This document shows, piece after piece, positions 8,556-18,346 of a stretch of 64,000 nucleotides of DNA (positions within the stretch are counted from its first letter, which is position 1; every line of letters begins with the position of its first letter). The position numbers and the translations under genes were made by a program. The notes under the pieces were generated by a model. The model ran no database searches, was not told the origin of the DNA, and saw only the letters and a list, made by a program, of their open reading frames with translations. The stretch covers positions 62,001-126,000 of the forward strand of contig JAFDVQ010000001.1 of assembly GCA_018268915.1 (NCBI GenBank), written 5' to 3'. This DNA is from Acidobacteriota bacterium. GTDB lineage: Bacteria > Acidobacteriota > Terriglobia > Terriglobales > Acidobacteriaceae.

Positions 8556-9620
8556 CTATTTCAAAATCGGCCCCAGCGACCCGGGGTTGTCCCCCATCCG
8601 CGGGTCTACGCGAAAATCCCACACTGACTGGCTGATGTCCGACGGCGACAGGATCTCCACGAGCGCGTATTCACCAACGTTGAGTGTTGCCGCGGGGGTC
8701 AGCTTGAGCCAATGCTTGCCCGGCAGGACCTCCACTTTTGTTGGGATCACGTCTTCGTCCTGAGTCACTGTCCCTGTCGGGCTCACATGAATGGCGCCGA
8801 TGATCCTCACCTCGCGCCGCTCATCCACCTTTACGATCGCGAACCCTGACTCCGGAGAATGGGCCCCATGCTTCCGGTGTGCCACCTCTTGTGCGCCTGC
8901 TGTCTTCACAGTCATCGCATGTGAGACCACCTGCTCCACGTCATCGCGGCCTTCCAACGAAACGTAGAACTCCGGATCGTTGACGTGCAGATGCGCTCGT
9001 GCGTGTGCACCTGCCAGTTCGATGGAAGCCTTCGAGCCGGCCATTGGATTCAGGGTCGCCAGCCCTTTCCGGGTCTTCTGATTCAGGTCCAGGTCTGACG
9101 GCTTCAGCTCCACCAGTTCCGGCGTGCCCTGGTAGGTATCGAGCACAAACACGCCGTTCTCATCGGGCAGCTCAAGCCCTTTTGCCACCTCTGGTCTCCG
9201 CGCCTTCTGGTCGTCGCGTTCCGCGGCTTCTTCCTTATCAAGTTCGGCCGCCTCTTTCATCGCATCTGAGAACGAATTGCCAGAGGTGTCGTAAGGCCCG
9301 GTGTGATGCGTTTCCCACTTCTTTGTCGCGTCCCAGTCCACCAGAGAATAGGGCAGCTCCTCCCACTCCCCGCTGCGCTCCATCGACATGTAGCGCACGC
9401 GATCGCCGACGACCTGATACTTGCGCACAACCTGGTAGCTGCCGTCTTTCAAGATCAGGCGGTGATTGTGAGCCAGTCCCGGCGCATCGGGCGTAATCAC
9501 CTTCTTGTGTTCCTCATCGCTCGTCCGATCGCGCTCCTGGCCGCTCTCCTGACCGCGCACAATCACCGGCACCGCCCCCGTCACCAGAATCGCCAGCGCC
9601 ATCACCCAGATCTTTCGCAT
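8556..9620 (-). CDS. Secreted hypothetical protein
   Basis: 354 residues with a clear signal peptide (KIWVMALAILVTGAVPVIVRGQ, cleavage near residue 23) and a charged linker at about 24-40. A segment near 53-80 (HRLILKDGSYQVVRKYQVVGDRVRY) resembles short beta-rich repeats of periplasmic proteins. No catalytic motif is visible and I do not recognise a named family. The gene is alone on its strand, convergent with the preceding gene and divergent from the small membrane protein gene at 9749. An envelope-associated protein is the most that can be said. Confidence 0.65.
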   Translation of the reverse strand: MRKIWVMALAILVTGAVPVIVRGQESGQERDRTSDEEHKKVITPDAPGLAHNHRLILKDGSYQVVRKYQVVGDRVRYMSMERSGEWEELPYSLVDWDATKKWETHHTGPYDTSGNSFSDAMKEAAELDKEEAAERDDQKARRPEVAKGLELPDENGVFVLDTYQGTPELVELKPSDLDLNQKTRKGLATLNPMAGSKASIELAGAHARAHLHVNDPEFYVSLEGRDDVEQVVSHAMTVKTAGAQEVAHRKHGAHSPESGFAIVKVDERREVRIIGAIHVSPTGTVTQDEDVIPTKVEVLPGKHWLKLTPAATLNVGEYALVEILSPSDISQSVWDFRVDPRMGDNPGSLGPILK

Positions 9621-9748
9621 AAACCCCGAAATCCTTCTTTGCCCAACAGTTTAGACGCTGCCTGACTGCGGTCGTTGGCGTGGATTACATCGGTCGCGGC
9701 CAGCTGTGACATCCAAGTGTCTCAAGCATCTAACTATGTGTATCCTTA

Positions 9749-10090
9749 ATGCAGGCCCTTCTATCAAAGGGAGTTTCCACTTTGACCGCACTTCACCCAT
9801 GGATGTCTCGCAACCGCCGCGTAAGGCCTTCGGCCTACGTAGTTGTGCTGGTGTGCCTGGCCTTGCTGGCCTTGCTCACGTTCATCCAGGTGGCGCACGT
9901 TCATTCGGTCAATACTGATGCAGACCACTGCCCCATCTGCGTGGTTCTGCATACGGCGGCTCCATTAGCGGTTGCGGCGGCAATCATTGTTCTGGTCCAG
10001 ATGCAGGCCTTTGTGACGCAGGTCGAAGTACGGCCCGTTCGATCGCAAGGTCAGCGTCAGCTTTTCATCCGTCCTCCGCCTGCGTTCTAG
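9749..10090 (+). CDS. Small membrane protein with HxH and CPxC motifs upstream of TonB receptor
   Basis: 113 residues (95 if started at ATG 9803). Layout: basic N-terminus, membrane segment at about 29-48, a short loop with HVH and DADHCPICVVLH, and a second hydrophobic segment at about 69-86. The H-x-H plus C-P-x-C-x3-H arrangement looks like a metal site exposed outside the membrane and recalls DUF2946-type proteins found beside metal-related TonB receptors. It lies 160 bp upstream of a TonB-dependent receptor on the same strand, so a joint role in metal uptake or sensing is plausible. The start codon is uncertain. Confidence 0.6.
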   Translation: MQALLSKGVSTLTALHPWMSRNRRVRPSAYVVVLVCLALLALLTFIQVAHVHSVNTDADHCPICVVLHTAAPLAVAAAIIVLVQMQAFVTQVEVRPVRSQGQRQLFIRPPPAF

Positions 10091-10250
10091 ATCGGCATCG
10101 TTCTGATCCGGGTTCAAGCCGTATTTCAACCTCCTTTTATTCATTCATGTAAGGCCTGAACCGCTTCGCATCGATGCCTCGTTGCACTGATGGCTCGTGT
10201 TTCCACGCGCCTTTCCACCAATCAGTCAACCATTCGGAGGCTTTTACTTC

Positions 10251-13004
10251 ATGCCATCTTTTTCGGGCACGCTTCTTCGTATTCTTCCCCTGGCCGCTAT
10301 CCTCGGCGCCACGCTGGCTGCTCCAGCGGCGCAGAGCGGCAACTCCGCAACAATCCGCGGCACGGTGACCGATCCCTCCAGCGCCGTGATCCCAAACGCC
10401 ACCGTCACCATCTCGAACACTGTCAGCGGCCTCAACCGCACCGTCCAGTCCGACGCCACGGGTCAATTCGAGGTTGGCAATCTGCCTTTCAATACCTATA
10501 ACGTCACTGCGTCGGCGCCCGGTTTTGCCGCGCTAAAGCAGAATGTGACTGTTCGTTCCGTAGTTGCGCTCAGCCTCAATCTCGTACTGCACGTAGAAGC
10601 CGCCGCTTCCACCGTTACAGTGGAAGCCAACAGCTCCGACGCCATTGAGACAGATCCCACCTTCCACACCGACGTGGATCGCGATCTCTTCGCCAAGGTG
10701 CCGCTCGAAAGCGCGACTTCCTCGCTCAGCTCTCTCGTCACTGCAACGACTCCCGGTGTCTCCGCCGACTCCAATGGTCAGGCTCATGGCCTCGGGGATC
10801 ACGCTTCCAATTCGTTCTCCGTTGACGGCCAGTCCATCACCGACCAGCAAAGCAAGACCTTCTCTAACCAACTCCCCTCAAATTCCATTCAGTCGCTTGA
10901 AGTCATCGCGGGCGCTCCACCAGCGGAATATGGCGACAAGACGAGTCTCGTGATCGTTGCTACCACCCGTTCGGGCCAAGGCATCACCAAGCCCACAGGC
11001 AGCCTCTACAGTTCCTATGGAGCATTCGGAACCGGTACCGCCGGGTTCGATTTCTCTTACGGCGGCAAGAAGTGGGGAAACTTCTTCGAGATCGACGGCC
11101 TCAACACCGGCCGCTTCCTCGACCCACCCGAGTTCTCGGTCATCCACGACAAGGGGAACGAAGCGAACGTATTCGATCGTATCGACTACAGCTTCTCCTC
11201 CTCCGATTCGATACACCTGGATCTGAACTACAGCCGTTCCTGGTTTCAAAACCCCAACGCCTACGACAACGTGAGCGTCACGAATGTCATTGCCGGCGGC
11301 GCCACTGCCACGCCTGCGTTCGGCAATGTGGGCGATACCGACCAGCGCTCGAAGATCGGCACCTATAACATCGCTCCGACATACACGCGCATCATCAACA
11401 ACGATTCCGTTTTCAACTTCGGCGCTTTCGTTCGCCACGACGACTACAACTACTACCCCAGCAGCAATCCGCTCGCTGATCTTGGGCCGCCGAACCTCCA
11501 GACCTCGTCGATTGCGCAGAACCGCACCCTCACCAACGCCGGCCTGCACACGGATGTCTCTTACGCGCATGGCGTCCACACACTAAAAGCCGGACTTCAG
11601 TTCTCGCATACTTTTCTGCGCGAGAATGACCAACTGGGCATCGTCGAGGCCACCTACAACTCGCCCTGTGTCGACGCCAGCGGTACTCCACTCCCCGGCT
11701 ACACCGATTCCTCGCAATGCACGTCAGGCGGAGCTATCGCGAATCCAAGCTACCTGCCGATACTCGCGCCGTATGACTTTACCCGCGGCGGCAGCTACTT
11801 CGGCTACAAAGGACGCGCCGACATTAAAGAGACTTCTCTCTATGTCCAAGATCAGATCAAGGCCGGCCAGTGGCAGTGGAACATCGGCCTGCGTGGCGAC
11901 ATCTACAACGGACTCACCAGCGCCACGCAAGTTGAACCTCGTCTCGGCGGCGCATACACCGTCAAACCGACAGGCACCGTGCTTCGCATCTCCTATGCGC
12001 GCACGCTCGAAACGCCTTTCAACGAAAACCTCGTGCTATCCAGCGAGGGATGCGCGAACGACGTTCTTGCTCCGCTGCTCTCCTGCACGTCCGGCGTATC
12101 CACTGCAGAGGTTCCAGGCTACCGCAACGAGTTCCACGCTGGTCTCGAGCAGGCGCTAGGCAAGCACTTCATCTTCAGCGGCGAATACATCTGGAAGTAC
12201 ACGCACAACGCATTCGATTTCAGCGTGCTTGGCAACACTCCCATCACCTTCCCCATCGACTGGCATAACTCCAAGATTCCCGGCTATGCCATGCACATCA
12301 ATATGCCGAACTTCCACAATCTGTCGGCCTACACGGTGCTGTCGTCCGTATCCGCGCGGTTCTTCCCGCCGCAGGTTGCAGGAGCCGGAGCCACCGTCGG
12401 GCAGACAGGCCTGCCGTTCCGCATCGATCACGACGAGCGTCTGAACCAGACCACGCATGTGCAGTACACCTTCGCTCGCAGCAAGAACCTGAAAGGATTG
12501 TGGGGCGGATTCAACTGGCGCTACGACTCAGGCCAGGTTGCAGGTGCAGCACCTTGCTACAACCCACTCTCCAACGATCCCAACAGCGCCTGCGATGAGA
12601 CGTCTCTTACTTACAACGGGCAGCCCGCAATCGATCTCAGCGGACTCACCGCAGACGAGCAGTTCCAGGCCGGACTCATCTGCAATGGGCAAAAGGCCAT
12701 ACCGGGCCATCCTCTGCCCAGCGTATGCCCGGCATCGCAGTTCAGTTCGTCGCTGATTCACATTCCCGCGCCGGGCACCGGGAACAACGACCTCAACCCG
12801 CCGCGCATCGCCCCACGCAACCTCTTCGACATCTCGATCGGCAAGAATAATCTCTTCAATGCCGACCGTTACAAAGTCGATCTTGATCTCACTGCAGTGA
12901 ATGTCGCGAACGAGTACGCGCTCTACAACTTCCTTTCAACCTTCAGCGGCACGCACTACGTAACGCCGCGAGCCCTCACAGGAAAAGTCACCTTCAACTT
13001 CTAA
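10251..13004 (+). CDS. TonB-dependent receptor, Oar-like (CarboxypepD_reg N-terminus)
   Basis: Outer-membrane receptor of 917 residues. A signal peptide (about 1-28, LPLAAILGATLAAPAAQ) is followed by a carboxypeptidase-regulatory-like beta domain (SATIRGTVTDPSSAVIPNA, about 32-115), a plug domain (about 125-235, with SFSVDGQSITDQ) and a long beta-barrel ending in KVTFNF with a terminal aromatic residue, as in outer-membrane proteins. ATG 10251 is chosen because GGAGG is at 10236-10240; the in-frame ATG at 10197 has none. Such Oar-like receptors are greatly expanded in Acidobacteriota and their substrates are mostly unknown. The upstream HxH/CPxC membrane protein hints at a metal, but that is inference. 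Confidence 0.9.
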   Translation: MPSFSGTLLRILPLAAILGATLAAPAAQSGNSATIRGTVTDPSSAVIPNATVTISNTVSGLNRTVQSDATGQFEVGNLPFNTYNVTASAPGFAALKQNVTVRSVVALSLNLVLHVEAAASTVTVEANSSDAIETDPTFHTDVDRDLFAKVPLESATSSLSSLVTATTPGVSADSNGQAHGLGDHASNSFSVDGQSITDQQSKTFSNQLPSNSIQSLEVIAGAPPAEYGDKTSLVIVATTRSGQGITKPTGSLYSSYGAFGTGTAGFDFSYGGKKWGNFFEIDGLNTGRFLDPPEFSVIHDKGNEANVFDRIDYSFSSSDSIHLDLNYSRSWFQNPNAYDNVSVTNVIAGGATATPAFGNVGDTDQRSKIGTYNIAPTYTRIINNDSVFNFGAFVRHDDYNYYPSSNPLADLGPPNLQTSSIAQNRTLTNAGLHTDVSYAHGVHTLKAGLQFSHTFLRENDQLGIVEATYNSPCVDASGTPLPGYTDSSQCTSGGAIANPSYLPILAPYDFTRGGSYFGYKGRADIKETSLYVQDQIKAGQWQWNIGLRGDIYNGLTSATQVEPRLGGAYTVKPTGTVLRISYARTLETPFNENLVLSSEGCANDVLAPLLSCTSGVSTAEVPGYRNEFHAGLEQALGKHFIFSGEYIWKYTHNAFDFSVLGNTPITFPIDWHNSKIPGYAMHINMPNFHNLSAYTVLSSVSARFFPPQVAGAGATVGQTGLPFRIDHDERLNQTTHVQYTFARSKNLKGLWGGFNWRYDSGQVAGAAPCYNPLSNDPNSACDETSLTYNGQPAIDLSGLTADEQFQAGLICNGQKAIPGHPLPSVCPASQFSSSLIHIPAPGTGNNDLNPPRIAPRNLFDISIGKNNLFNADRYKVDLDLTAVNVANEYALYNFLSTFSGTHYVTPRALTGKVTFNF

Positions 13005-13020
13005 ATCGATGAGATGGATT

Positions 13021-13051
13021 CGCGCGCGATGAGCAATCATCGTCGCGCGCG
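13021..13051 (+). terminator. Stem-loop after TonB receptor gene
   Basis: A 12-bp GC-rich stem (13021-13032 with 13040-13051, one G-T pair) with a 7-base loop, 17 bp after the receptor stop codon, followed by a weak T-rich stretch (GGATTTCTATTT). It is probably a transcription terminator for the receptor gene. Confidence 0.6.
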
Positions 13052-13278
13052 GATTTCTATTTACTGCTCACAATCAAAAATTTTGCCGTTGCTGGACCGT
13101 GTAGTTGTTGTCTCCCCGTAAGCGTTTTCATTGCACGATCACCGCATCTGGCGCGGCTCCGCAAATGTCACCACAATGTAATTGCTTACGAACTAGTGGG
13201 ACACTCCGTCTTACAGGCTACTTCCGAATACAACGATCCGCGCTTCCGACAGCATCACACTAGGCAGGTGTAGATAAT

Positions 13279-13452
13279 ATGCAGCTCTTCAAACTAAAAA
13301 TCGTTTGCATCGTCAGTGGCAGCAACGCCCACGGAACCGCTCGCACGGAAGCTATCCGAGATGGTTGGGGCACTCCTCGCAACCAGCCGCAGCTCGTCGC
13401 CATTCAGGGTGGCCGCCGGTCCGACAACGACGAACCACCTCACGCAGCATGA
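13279..13452 (+). CDS. Possible 57-residue small protein
   Basis: A short frame starting MQLFKLKIVCIVSGSNAHG and ending DNDEPPHAA, with AGGTG about nine bases before the ATG and an intrinsic terminator 45 bp after the stop. There is no recognisable domain or membrane segment. The terminator supports a transcription unit, but coding could be chance; the terminator could equally end a non-coding RNA. Confidence 0.25.
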   Translation: MQLFKLKIVCIVSGSNAHGTARTEAIRDGWGTPRNQPQLVAIQGGRRSDNDEPPHAA

Positions 13453-13496
13453 CGCTCTCCCGAGACGATCGGGATCGACGCGCAAAAGCGTTCACG

Positions 13497-13525
13497 AAAG
13501 GGCAGGCCAAACGGCTTGCCCTTTT
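13497..13525 (+). terminator. Intrinsic terminator of an unassigned short transcript
   Basis: A 12-bp stem (13497-13508 with 13513-13524, one G-T pair) around an AAAC loop, ending in a TTTT run. It is not preceded by any confident gene for 490 bp, so it marks a small transcript in this region. Confidence 0.65.
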
Positions 13526-13730
13526 CGCATTTCAGGCCTGAATTGCCACCATTAGCCGGCTCCATCGGACCGGCTCCCCACGAGGTAACCACTCCGGTCA
13601 CCTATCGTTTCGCTCCGTGGGTACGGGGGATAGAGGGCTGAATCCACTCTCTTCTTACATCGGACATCGCCGGTGCTTTACAGTCGCATCCATCCCAGAT
13701 ATTCCCCATCCGGGAGGAACGAGATAGACA

Positions 13731-14198
13731 ATGGCCGAACTCAAGATTCTGCGCAGATGTTTCGCTTGCATCGCATTTGTCTTTGCCCTGGTCTTCATCG
13801 CCATGCTGCCCGCCATTATCCAGTCGCCTTTTCCGCACGCGACAGCCACATTTCACGCCGATCCTGCCGGCATCCTGCTCATCGTCATGCGCGAGATGAT
13901 CCTCATCATGCCGCCAGCTATGGCGCTTGTGAACGGTATTGCGTGGTGGATGGTCAGGAAGAGCCGCCCCTCAGCCCGCCGGTGGGCTATGGCCTCCAGC
14001 AGCCTGTTCCTCGTGTTCAGCGTGCCCTTCTACGTCGCCGATGTCGTCATCATGCAATACCAGCTGGCAGGAGCTGTTGGCATCATCGGCGTGTTCCTGT
14101 CGTCCATGATCTTTTCCGGGCTGGGAATCACTGGCCTAGCCTACTTAACCCGCTGTGAGGCTCTGGCTCCCGCGACCGTCGCCGTACGGCATTTCTAA
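13731..14198 (+). CDS. Four-TM integral membrane protein
   Basis: 155 residues with hydrophobic segments at about 10-28, 46-70, 83-104 and 110-135. GGGAGGA about 14 bases upstream supports the ATG. No signature motif or named family is recognised. It is flanked by a long intergenic region upstream and recX downstream, and no operon is evident. Confidence 0.6.
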   Translation: MAELKILRRCFACIAFVFALVFIAMLPAIIQSPFPHATATFHADPAGILLIVMREMILIMPPAMALVNGIAWWMVRKSRPSARRWAMASSSLFLVFSVPFYVADVVIMQYQLAGAVGIIGVFLSSMIFSGLGITGLAYLTRCEALAPATVAVRHF

Positions 14199-14344
14199 AG
14201 GGATGACGCCCCACTCGTTGGGCCCGGGTGGGCGTGTCTGCACCAACCGCAACTTGCCGGTAGTTCCTGTCAAACGCAGAAATCCTTTTCTATCCTCGCA
14301 AATTGCTCAAATAATTGCAGATAGATGCAATAGCTAAGTATTCT

Positions 14345-14358
14345 CCCTCGTTCCCTGC
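14345..14358. repeat. CCCTCGTTCCCT-type repeat, short copy
   Basis: 14 bases identical to the reverse complement of 61302-61315 and sharing the CCCTCGTTCCCT core with the copy at 1241. It lies in the gap before recX. Confidence 0.4.
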
Positions 14359-14419
14359 ACTCCCGTGATCTCCTCCCTTGCCATCCCGCAGCCGCCTGCC
14401 CGAAGCTGGTAGCTGTTCC

Positions 14420-14965
14420 ATGAAGCCCAGGCCCAAGGCATTTCTCAATGAGTCCGGCCTCTACGACTACGCCGTCAAGGCGCTGGGCCGCCGCATGCGC
14501 ACCGAGGTCGAGCTTCGCCGCTTGATGCATGGCAGGGTTGAGCCGGGGCCCCGGGGGGAGGGGGTGGTGCAGGCCGTCATTGCCCGCCTCAAGGAACAGC
14601 GCTACCTCGACGATCGCTCCTATGCTGAAACCTTCTCCCACCTGCGCCGCGAAAACGACAAATTCGGCCAGCGCCGTGTCCGGCAGGCCCTCGGCCAGAA
14701 GGGAGTATCTTCCAAGGTCGTCGACCAGGTCGTCACCGAGAGCTACTCCAAAACCGACGAGGAGACCCTGGCCCGCCAGTTCCTCGAGCGCAAGCGGCTT
14801 CGCAAGCCCGCCGATGAAAGGGAAACAGCCCGTGTCATGCGCCGCCTGGTGTCAGCCGGTTTCTCCGCCAGCGTGATCTACCGCATCCTCCGCCAGTGGG
14901 ATGTCCCCGACGAGTCGCTCGACCAGCTCGAGAACCTATCCGACCACTCCAGCGGGGAAGAGTAG
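14420..14965 (+). CDS. recX: RecX-family regulatory protein
   Basis: 181 residues; RecX proteins bind RecA filaments and modulate recombination and SOS induction. The three-helix repeats of the family are visible: YAVKALGRRMRTEVELRRLM, VIARLKEQRYLDDRSYAETF, and GQRRVRQALGQKGVSSKVVD. ATG 14420 puts the conserved region about 12 residues from the N-terminus; an in-frame start at 14378 adds a low-complexity extension with no homology. recA is not adjacent. Confidence 0.88.
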   Translation: MKPRPKAFLNESGLYDYAVKALGRRMRTEVELRRLMHGRVEPGPRGEGVVQAVIARLKEQRYLDDRSYAETFSHLRRENDKFGQRRVRQALGQKGVSSKVVDQVVTESYSKTDEETLARQFLERKRLRKPADERETARVMRRLVSAGFSASVIYRILRQWDVPDESLDQLENLSDHSSGEE

Positions 14966-15039
14966 TAGAACCGAATCACGTTGGCTTGCGTATCTCCGAG
15001 GTAGCATAGCTTTTACACCCCATCGCCCGGGGCTCAGCC

Positions 15040-15981
15040 TTGTCCACTGCAGCAGTCGAAACCGCCCGGCCAATCCAGGTGCAAAACCTGGCCAAACGGT
15101 TTGGCTCTCTCATTGCCCTGGACGGCGTTTCGCTTGAACTCGCGCCAGGCGAGTGTCTCGGTCTGCTTGGCCCCAATGGGGCCGGCAAAAGCACACTGAT
15201 TCGTGCCGTCGTAGGCCGCGTCCGTCCTGACTCCGGCAGCATTCGCATTTTCGGCGCTGAAGCCAGCACTCGTGCTGCCCGCCAGGCTCTCGGCTGGGTG
15301 CCGCAGGAACTCGCGATCTACCCTCGGCTCACCTGCCGCGAAAACCTATTGGCGTTCGGCAAATATCAGGGGCTCTCCGGCGCTTCTCTCACCGAGCAGG
15401 CTGCCTGGTGCCTCAAGTGGGCCGCCCTTGAAGATCGCGCCAACGACCCCGCAGGCAAGCTGTCCGGCGGCATGAAGCGCCGGCTCAATATGGCCGCCGG
15501 CATCATTCACCGGCCTCGTCTTGTTCTCATGGACGAGCCCACGGTCGGCGTTGATCCCCAGTCGCGCAACCGCATCTTTGAAATGATCGAAGCGCTTCGC
15601 GCCGACGGCATGGCGCTGCTCTACACCACACACCATATGGAAGAAGCCGAGCGCCTCTGCGACCGCATCGCCATCGTCGATCACGGCAAGATCATCGCCG
15701 AAGGAACGCGCGACGAACTCGTGAGCAATGCCTTCGGAACCCGCACCGAGGTCGTCGCTCAATTCGCCGGAGATCCTGCCCGGATCGAGGAATGGGTCCG
15801 TCAGCGTGGCGGCAAGATTGTGGCTGGCGCCGCGCAGTTCTCCATCGATCGGCCAACCGAAATCACTCCTCTTCTCGCGGCTGCCACCGATCAGGGACTT
15901 GAAGTCGATGACGTCTCCCTGCGACGCCCTAACCTCGAATCCGTTTTCCTGCACCTCACGGGAAGGGAGCTGCGAGATTGA
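15040..15981 (+). CDS. ABC transporter ATP-binding protein (drug/Na+ exporter type)
   Basis: 313-residue cytoplasmic ATPase of an ABC-2 exporter. Walker A GPNGAGKST (about 47-55), Q-loop WVPQE, signature LSGGMKRR, Walker B LVLMDEP, and H-loop YTTHH are present. After the nucleotide-binding domain there is an about 80-residue C-terminal extension typical of CcmA/NatA-type ATPases. Start is TTG at 15040; the first residues before the conserved VQNLAKRFG are variable. Its 3' end overlaps the permease gene by 4 bp (TTGA), so the two form one transporter. The substrate is unknown. Confidence 0.92.
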   Translation: MSTAAVETARPIQVQNLAKRFGSLIALDGVSLELAPGECLGLLGPNGAGKSTLIRAVVGRVRPDSGSIRIFGAEASTRAARQALGWVPQELAIYPRLTCRENLLAFGKYQGLSGASLTEQAAWCLKWAALEDRANDPAGKLSGGMKRRLNMAAGIIHRPRLVLMDEPTVGVDPQSRNRIFEMIEALRADGMALLYTTHHMEEAERLCDRIAIVDHGKIIAEGTRDELVSNAFGTRTEVVAQFAGDPARIEEWVRQRGGKIVAGAAQFSIDRPTEITPLLAAATDQGLEVDDVSLRRPNLESVFLHLTGRELRD

Positions 15982-17297
15982 TCTTCGCAATTGTCAGAAC
16001 CGCAATCACCGCCATGCGCCGTGACCGTGCTTCGCTGGCCCTTAGCTTCGTGTTGCCAGTCGCTTTCTTCAGCATCTTCGCCATGGTCTTCGGCAAGTCT
16101 CACGACGCCATCCCACAGGTCCACGTCATCGTCGTCGATGAGGATCATAGCGCCGCCTCCCGCAAGCTGCTCCGCGGGCTCATGCGCGAGGGCTCGCTCG
16201 TCGTCTCAACGCGGCCAGACTCCAAAGACTCCAATCAGCCGGAGTACACGACATCAACTGCAGAAGCCGCGGTCAGGACAGGCAAGGTTCCGGTTGCGCT
16301 TGTCATTCCCGCCGGATGGGGAGCTCATCCGATCGCGTTCCAGGGCGATCAGGCCTCCGGTTCCGAGATCGAGCTGCTAAGCGATCAGAGCGATCCGATC
16401 GCACCGCAGATTGTCGGTGGCCTGTTGCAGAAGGCCGCCATGACTTCAATGCCGTCTTCCATGGCCAGCGAGGGCGGAAAGTACATGCAGCAGTATCTCG
16501 GCGGATTGACCCCGGAGCAGGAGAAGCGCTGGAACTCCAATCTGGCAAACCTCAACGACCGCGAAGCACGGCGTGACGCAGAGCCTCTTATGCCTGCAGA
16601 TGCAAAACAGAAGTCAAGCTCTGACTCGGGAGCTGGTTTTGGCAATGGCTTCATACAGGTAAAGAGTCGCAGCCTCATTGGAGAGCACCAGAACAAGAAT
16701 CAGATCTCGTTCTACGCCGCCGGCATGGGCGTGATGTTCCTGCTCTTCACCGCCAGCGGAGCTGCCGGGTCTTTGCTGGACGAGCAGGATTCCGGCACCC
16801 TCGACCGTATCCTCAGTTCGCATGTCACTATGACCACGCTGCTCGCCGGCAAGCTCACCTTCAACACTCTTCTGGCGTTCACTCAGCTTGTCGTCATGTT
16901 TCTTTGGGGATGGGCTGTCTTCCACCTCGACTTCTTCCAGCACATCCCGGGCTTCATAGTCATGGGACTCTGCACGGCCTTTGCCGTAGCGTCTTTTGGC
17001 ATGCTGCTCGCGAGTATCTGCCGCACCCGCGCACAGCTCGGAGCACTTTCCACACTGCTGATTATGATCATGTCGTCGGTGGGCGGCAGCATGTTTCCCC
17101 GCTTCCTCATGCCGGAAGCGGTCCAGAAGGCCGGTCTTTTCACAATCAACGCCTGGGCCATCGACGGCTTCACCAAAGTCTTCTGGCGCGATATGCCCGT
17201 CCGCGCGCTTGGCCCGCAGGTCGGCGTTCTGCTCGCAACGGGCCTGGTCTTATTCCTGGTTGCGCGTCGCATTGCCCGGCGATGGGAGATGGCCTGA
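15978..17297 (+). CDS. ABC-2 type transporter permease
   Basis: 439-residue membrane subunit with an N-terminal TM (about 19-37), a large extracytoplasmic region (about 40-240) and five to six TMs in the C-terminal half (from about 243). This is the ABC-2/DrrB-YhaP-like layout. TTG start at 15978 overlaps the ATPase stop (TTGA). The extracytoplasmic segment includes a Met/Gly-rich and charged stretch (about 150-215). It should form the pore with the upstream ATPase. The export substrate is not deducible. Confidence 0.88.
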   Translation: MIFAIVRTAITAMRRDRASLALSFVLPVAFFSIFAMVFGKSHDAIPQVHVIVVDEDHSAASRKLLRGLMREGSLVVSTRPDSKDSNQPEYTTSTAEAAVRTGKVPVALVIPAGWGAHPIAFQGDQASGSEIELLSDQSDPIAPQIVGGLLQKAAMTSMPSSMASEGGKYMQQYLGGLTPEQEKRWNSNLANLNDREARRDAEPLMPADAKQKSSSDSGAGFGNGFIQVKSRSLIGEHQNKNQISFYAAGMGVMFLLFTASGAAGSLLDEQDSGTLDRILSSHVTMTTLLAGKLTFNTLLAFTQLVVMFLWGWAVFHLDFFQHIPGFIVMGLCTAFAVASFGMLLASICRTRAQLGALSTLLIMIMSSVGGSMFPRFLMPEAVQKAGLFTINAWAIDGFTKVFWRDMPVRALGPQVGVLLATGLVLFLVARRIARRWEMA

Positions 17298-17348
17298 CGA
17301 TCGTCGCCAATCAGCCTTGCTATTCTCGCCTGTGCGTTCGATTGGAAA

Positions 17349-18311
17349 TCACTGCACTCTTTCTCCCGTGATCCTCTCGCGAATGGAGGCACGGGGAGCA
17401 TTCGCCACCAGCATCACCTGATCGCCGTCGAACTTTACACCGAGCTCGGCCCAAAGGGCGCCCAGGTCCACGGTGACCGGCTTGTCCTTCCACTTCGCAT
17501 ACTGCTCTGTCAAGACGTGCGTACCCGTTGCGGCGTCTCCGACGGCAAGCGCCTTCGGCATATCCCATTCATGGTCGATGGTCCCGCCGTGCTCTACGAT
17601 TGCGCGCAATGCATCCTGGAGTCCCTTGCGATTGTGTGTCTGCTCCCGGATTGCCACGTCAGCAACAAGGCAGAACATCGCTCCGCCCCAGTACGTCCGT
17701 CCCCAGCTGTGCGTGTGATCGAGCCCCTCATCGCTTTCGCCCGGTTGGCCCTGGTGCATGTCGCGCATCATGTCGTGCCACACCCGGGCTGCGGTCAGCT
17801 CGCCCGACATCACCCGCGCCAGCGGCTCTACGTAGACTGCCAGCCCCTCTTCCATCCAGTGCTGGTCATCGGGCAGCGTTGGGAAACCCATGTGCACCAG
17901 CTCATGAGTGGTCGTCCAGTCTTCGCGTAGGTCCGCATCGGTTGTGTGTTCCCCGATCCGCAGGCGCGTCATCCCCGGAAACCCGGCCATATCGCCCCAG
18001 GTGGTGCCCTGGACTACTCCACTGCGGCCCGCGACGGGCACCACCAGAATCCGCACGCGCTTTACCGGGAAGCTTCCGTAATAAGCGACGATCGCCGAAG
18101 CCGCTGACTGAATCCGCCGGACAACTGCATCAGGCTCATCCAGCTTTCCTTCGGCGAAGTCCACCTGCAGAACCGCGCCGCGAACCTTCACTGCGCGCGA
18201 GTCGACAATCTTCAATCCGCGCCCAGGCTGTGCAAACACAGGCAGAGAGAGCAGGAATGCAAACACAAAAACGGCCCACAACGCCGTGCCGCGCCGTTTG
18301 CGATCGATCAT
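17349..18311 (-). CDS. Secreted HExxH metallopeptidase-like protein
   Basis: 320 residues with a signal peptide ([18 protein letters not shown], to about residue 28) and a gluzincin-like site: HELVH at 136-140 and WMEEGLAVY at 152-160 supplying the likely third ligand (E155). It is probably a zinc peptidase of the MA clan acting in the periplasm or outside. It lies in opposite orientation to both flanking plus-strand genes. Substrate unknown. The zinc-site residues are complete, so activity is plausible. Confidence 0.75.
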   Translation of the reverse strand: MIDRKRRGTALWAVFVFAFLLSLPVFAQPGRGLKIVDSRAVKVRGAVLQVDFAEGKLDEPDAVVRRIQSAASAIVAYYGSFPVKRVRILVVPVAGRSGVVQGTTWGDMAGFPGMTRLRIGEHTTDADLREDWTTTHELVHMGFPTLPDDQHWMEEGLAVYVEPLARVMSGELTAARVWHDMMRDMHQGQPGESDEGLDHTHSWGRTYWGGAMFCLVADVAIREQTHNRKGLQDALRAIVEHGGTIDHEWDMPKALAVGDAATGTHVLTEQYAKWKDKPVTVDLGALWAELGVKFDGDQVMLVANAPRASIRERITGERVQ

Positions 18312-18346
18312 GTTTTGTTTGACGTTGAATCGAACTCGAAGGACCG

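Larger units (their letters stand above)
13052..13730. other. Long intergenic region
   Basis: About 680 bp without a confident protein gene. It holds one possible 57-codon frame (13279-13452) followed by a good intrinsic terminator (13497-13525), which suggests that some short transcript, coding or not, is made here. The rest shows no recognisable structure. The downstream membrane protein gene has its own ribosome-binding site (GGGAGGA at about 13711). Confidence 0.4.
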
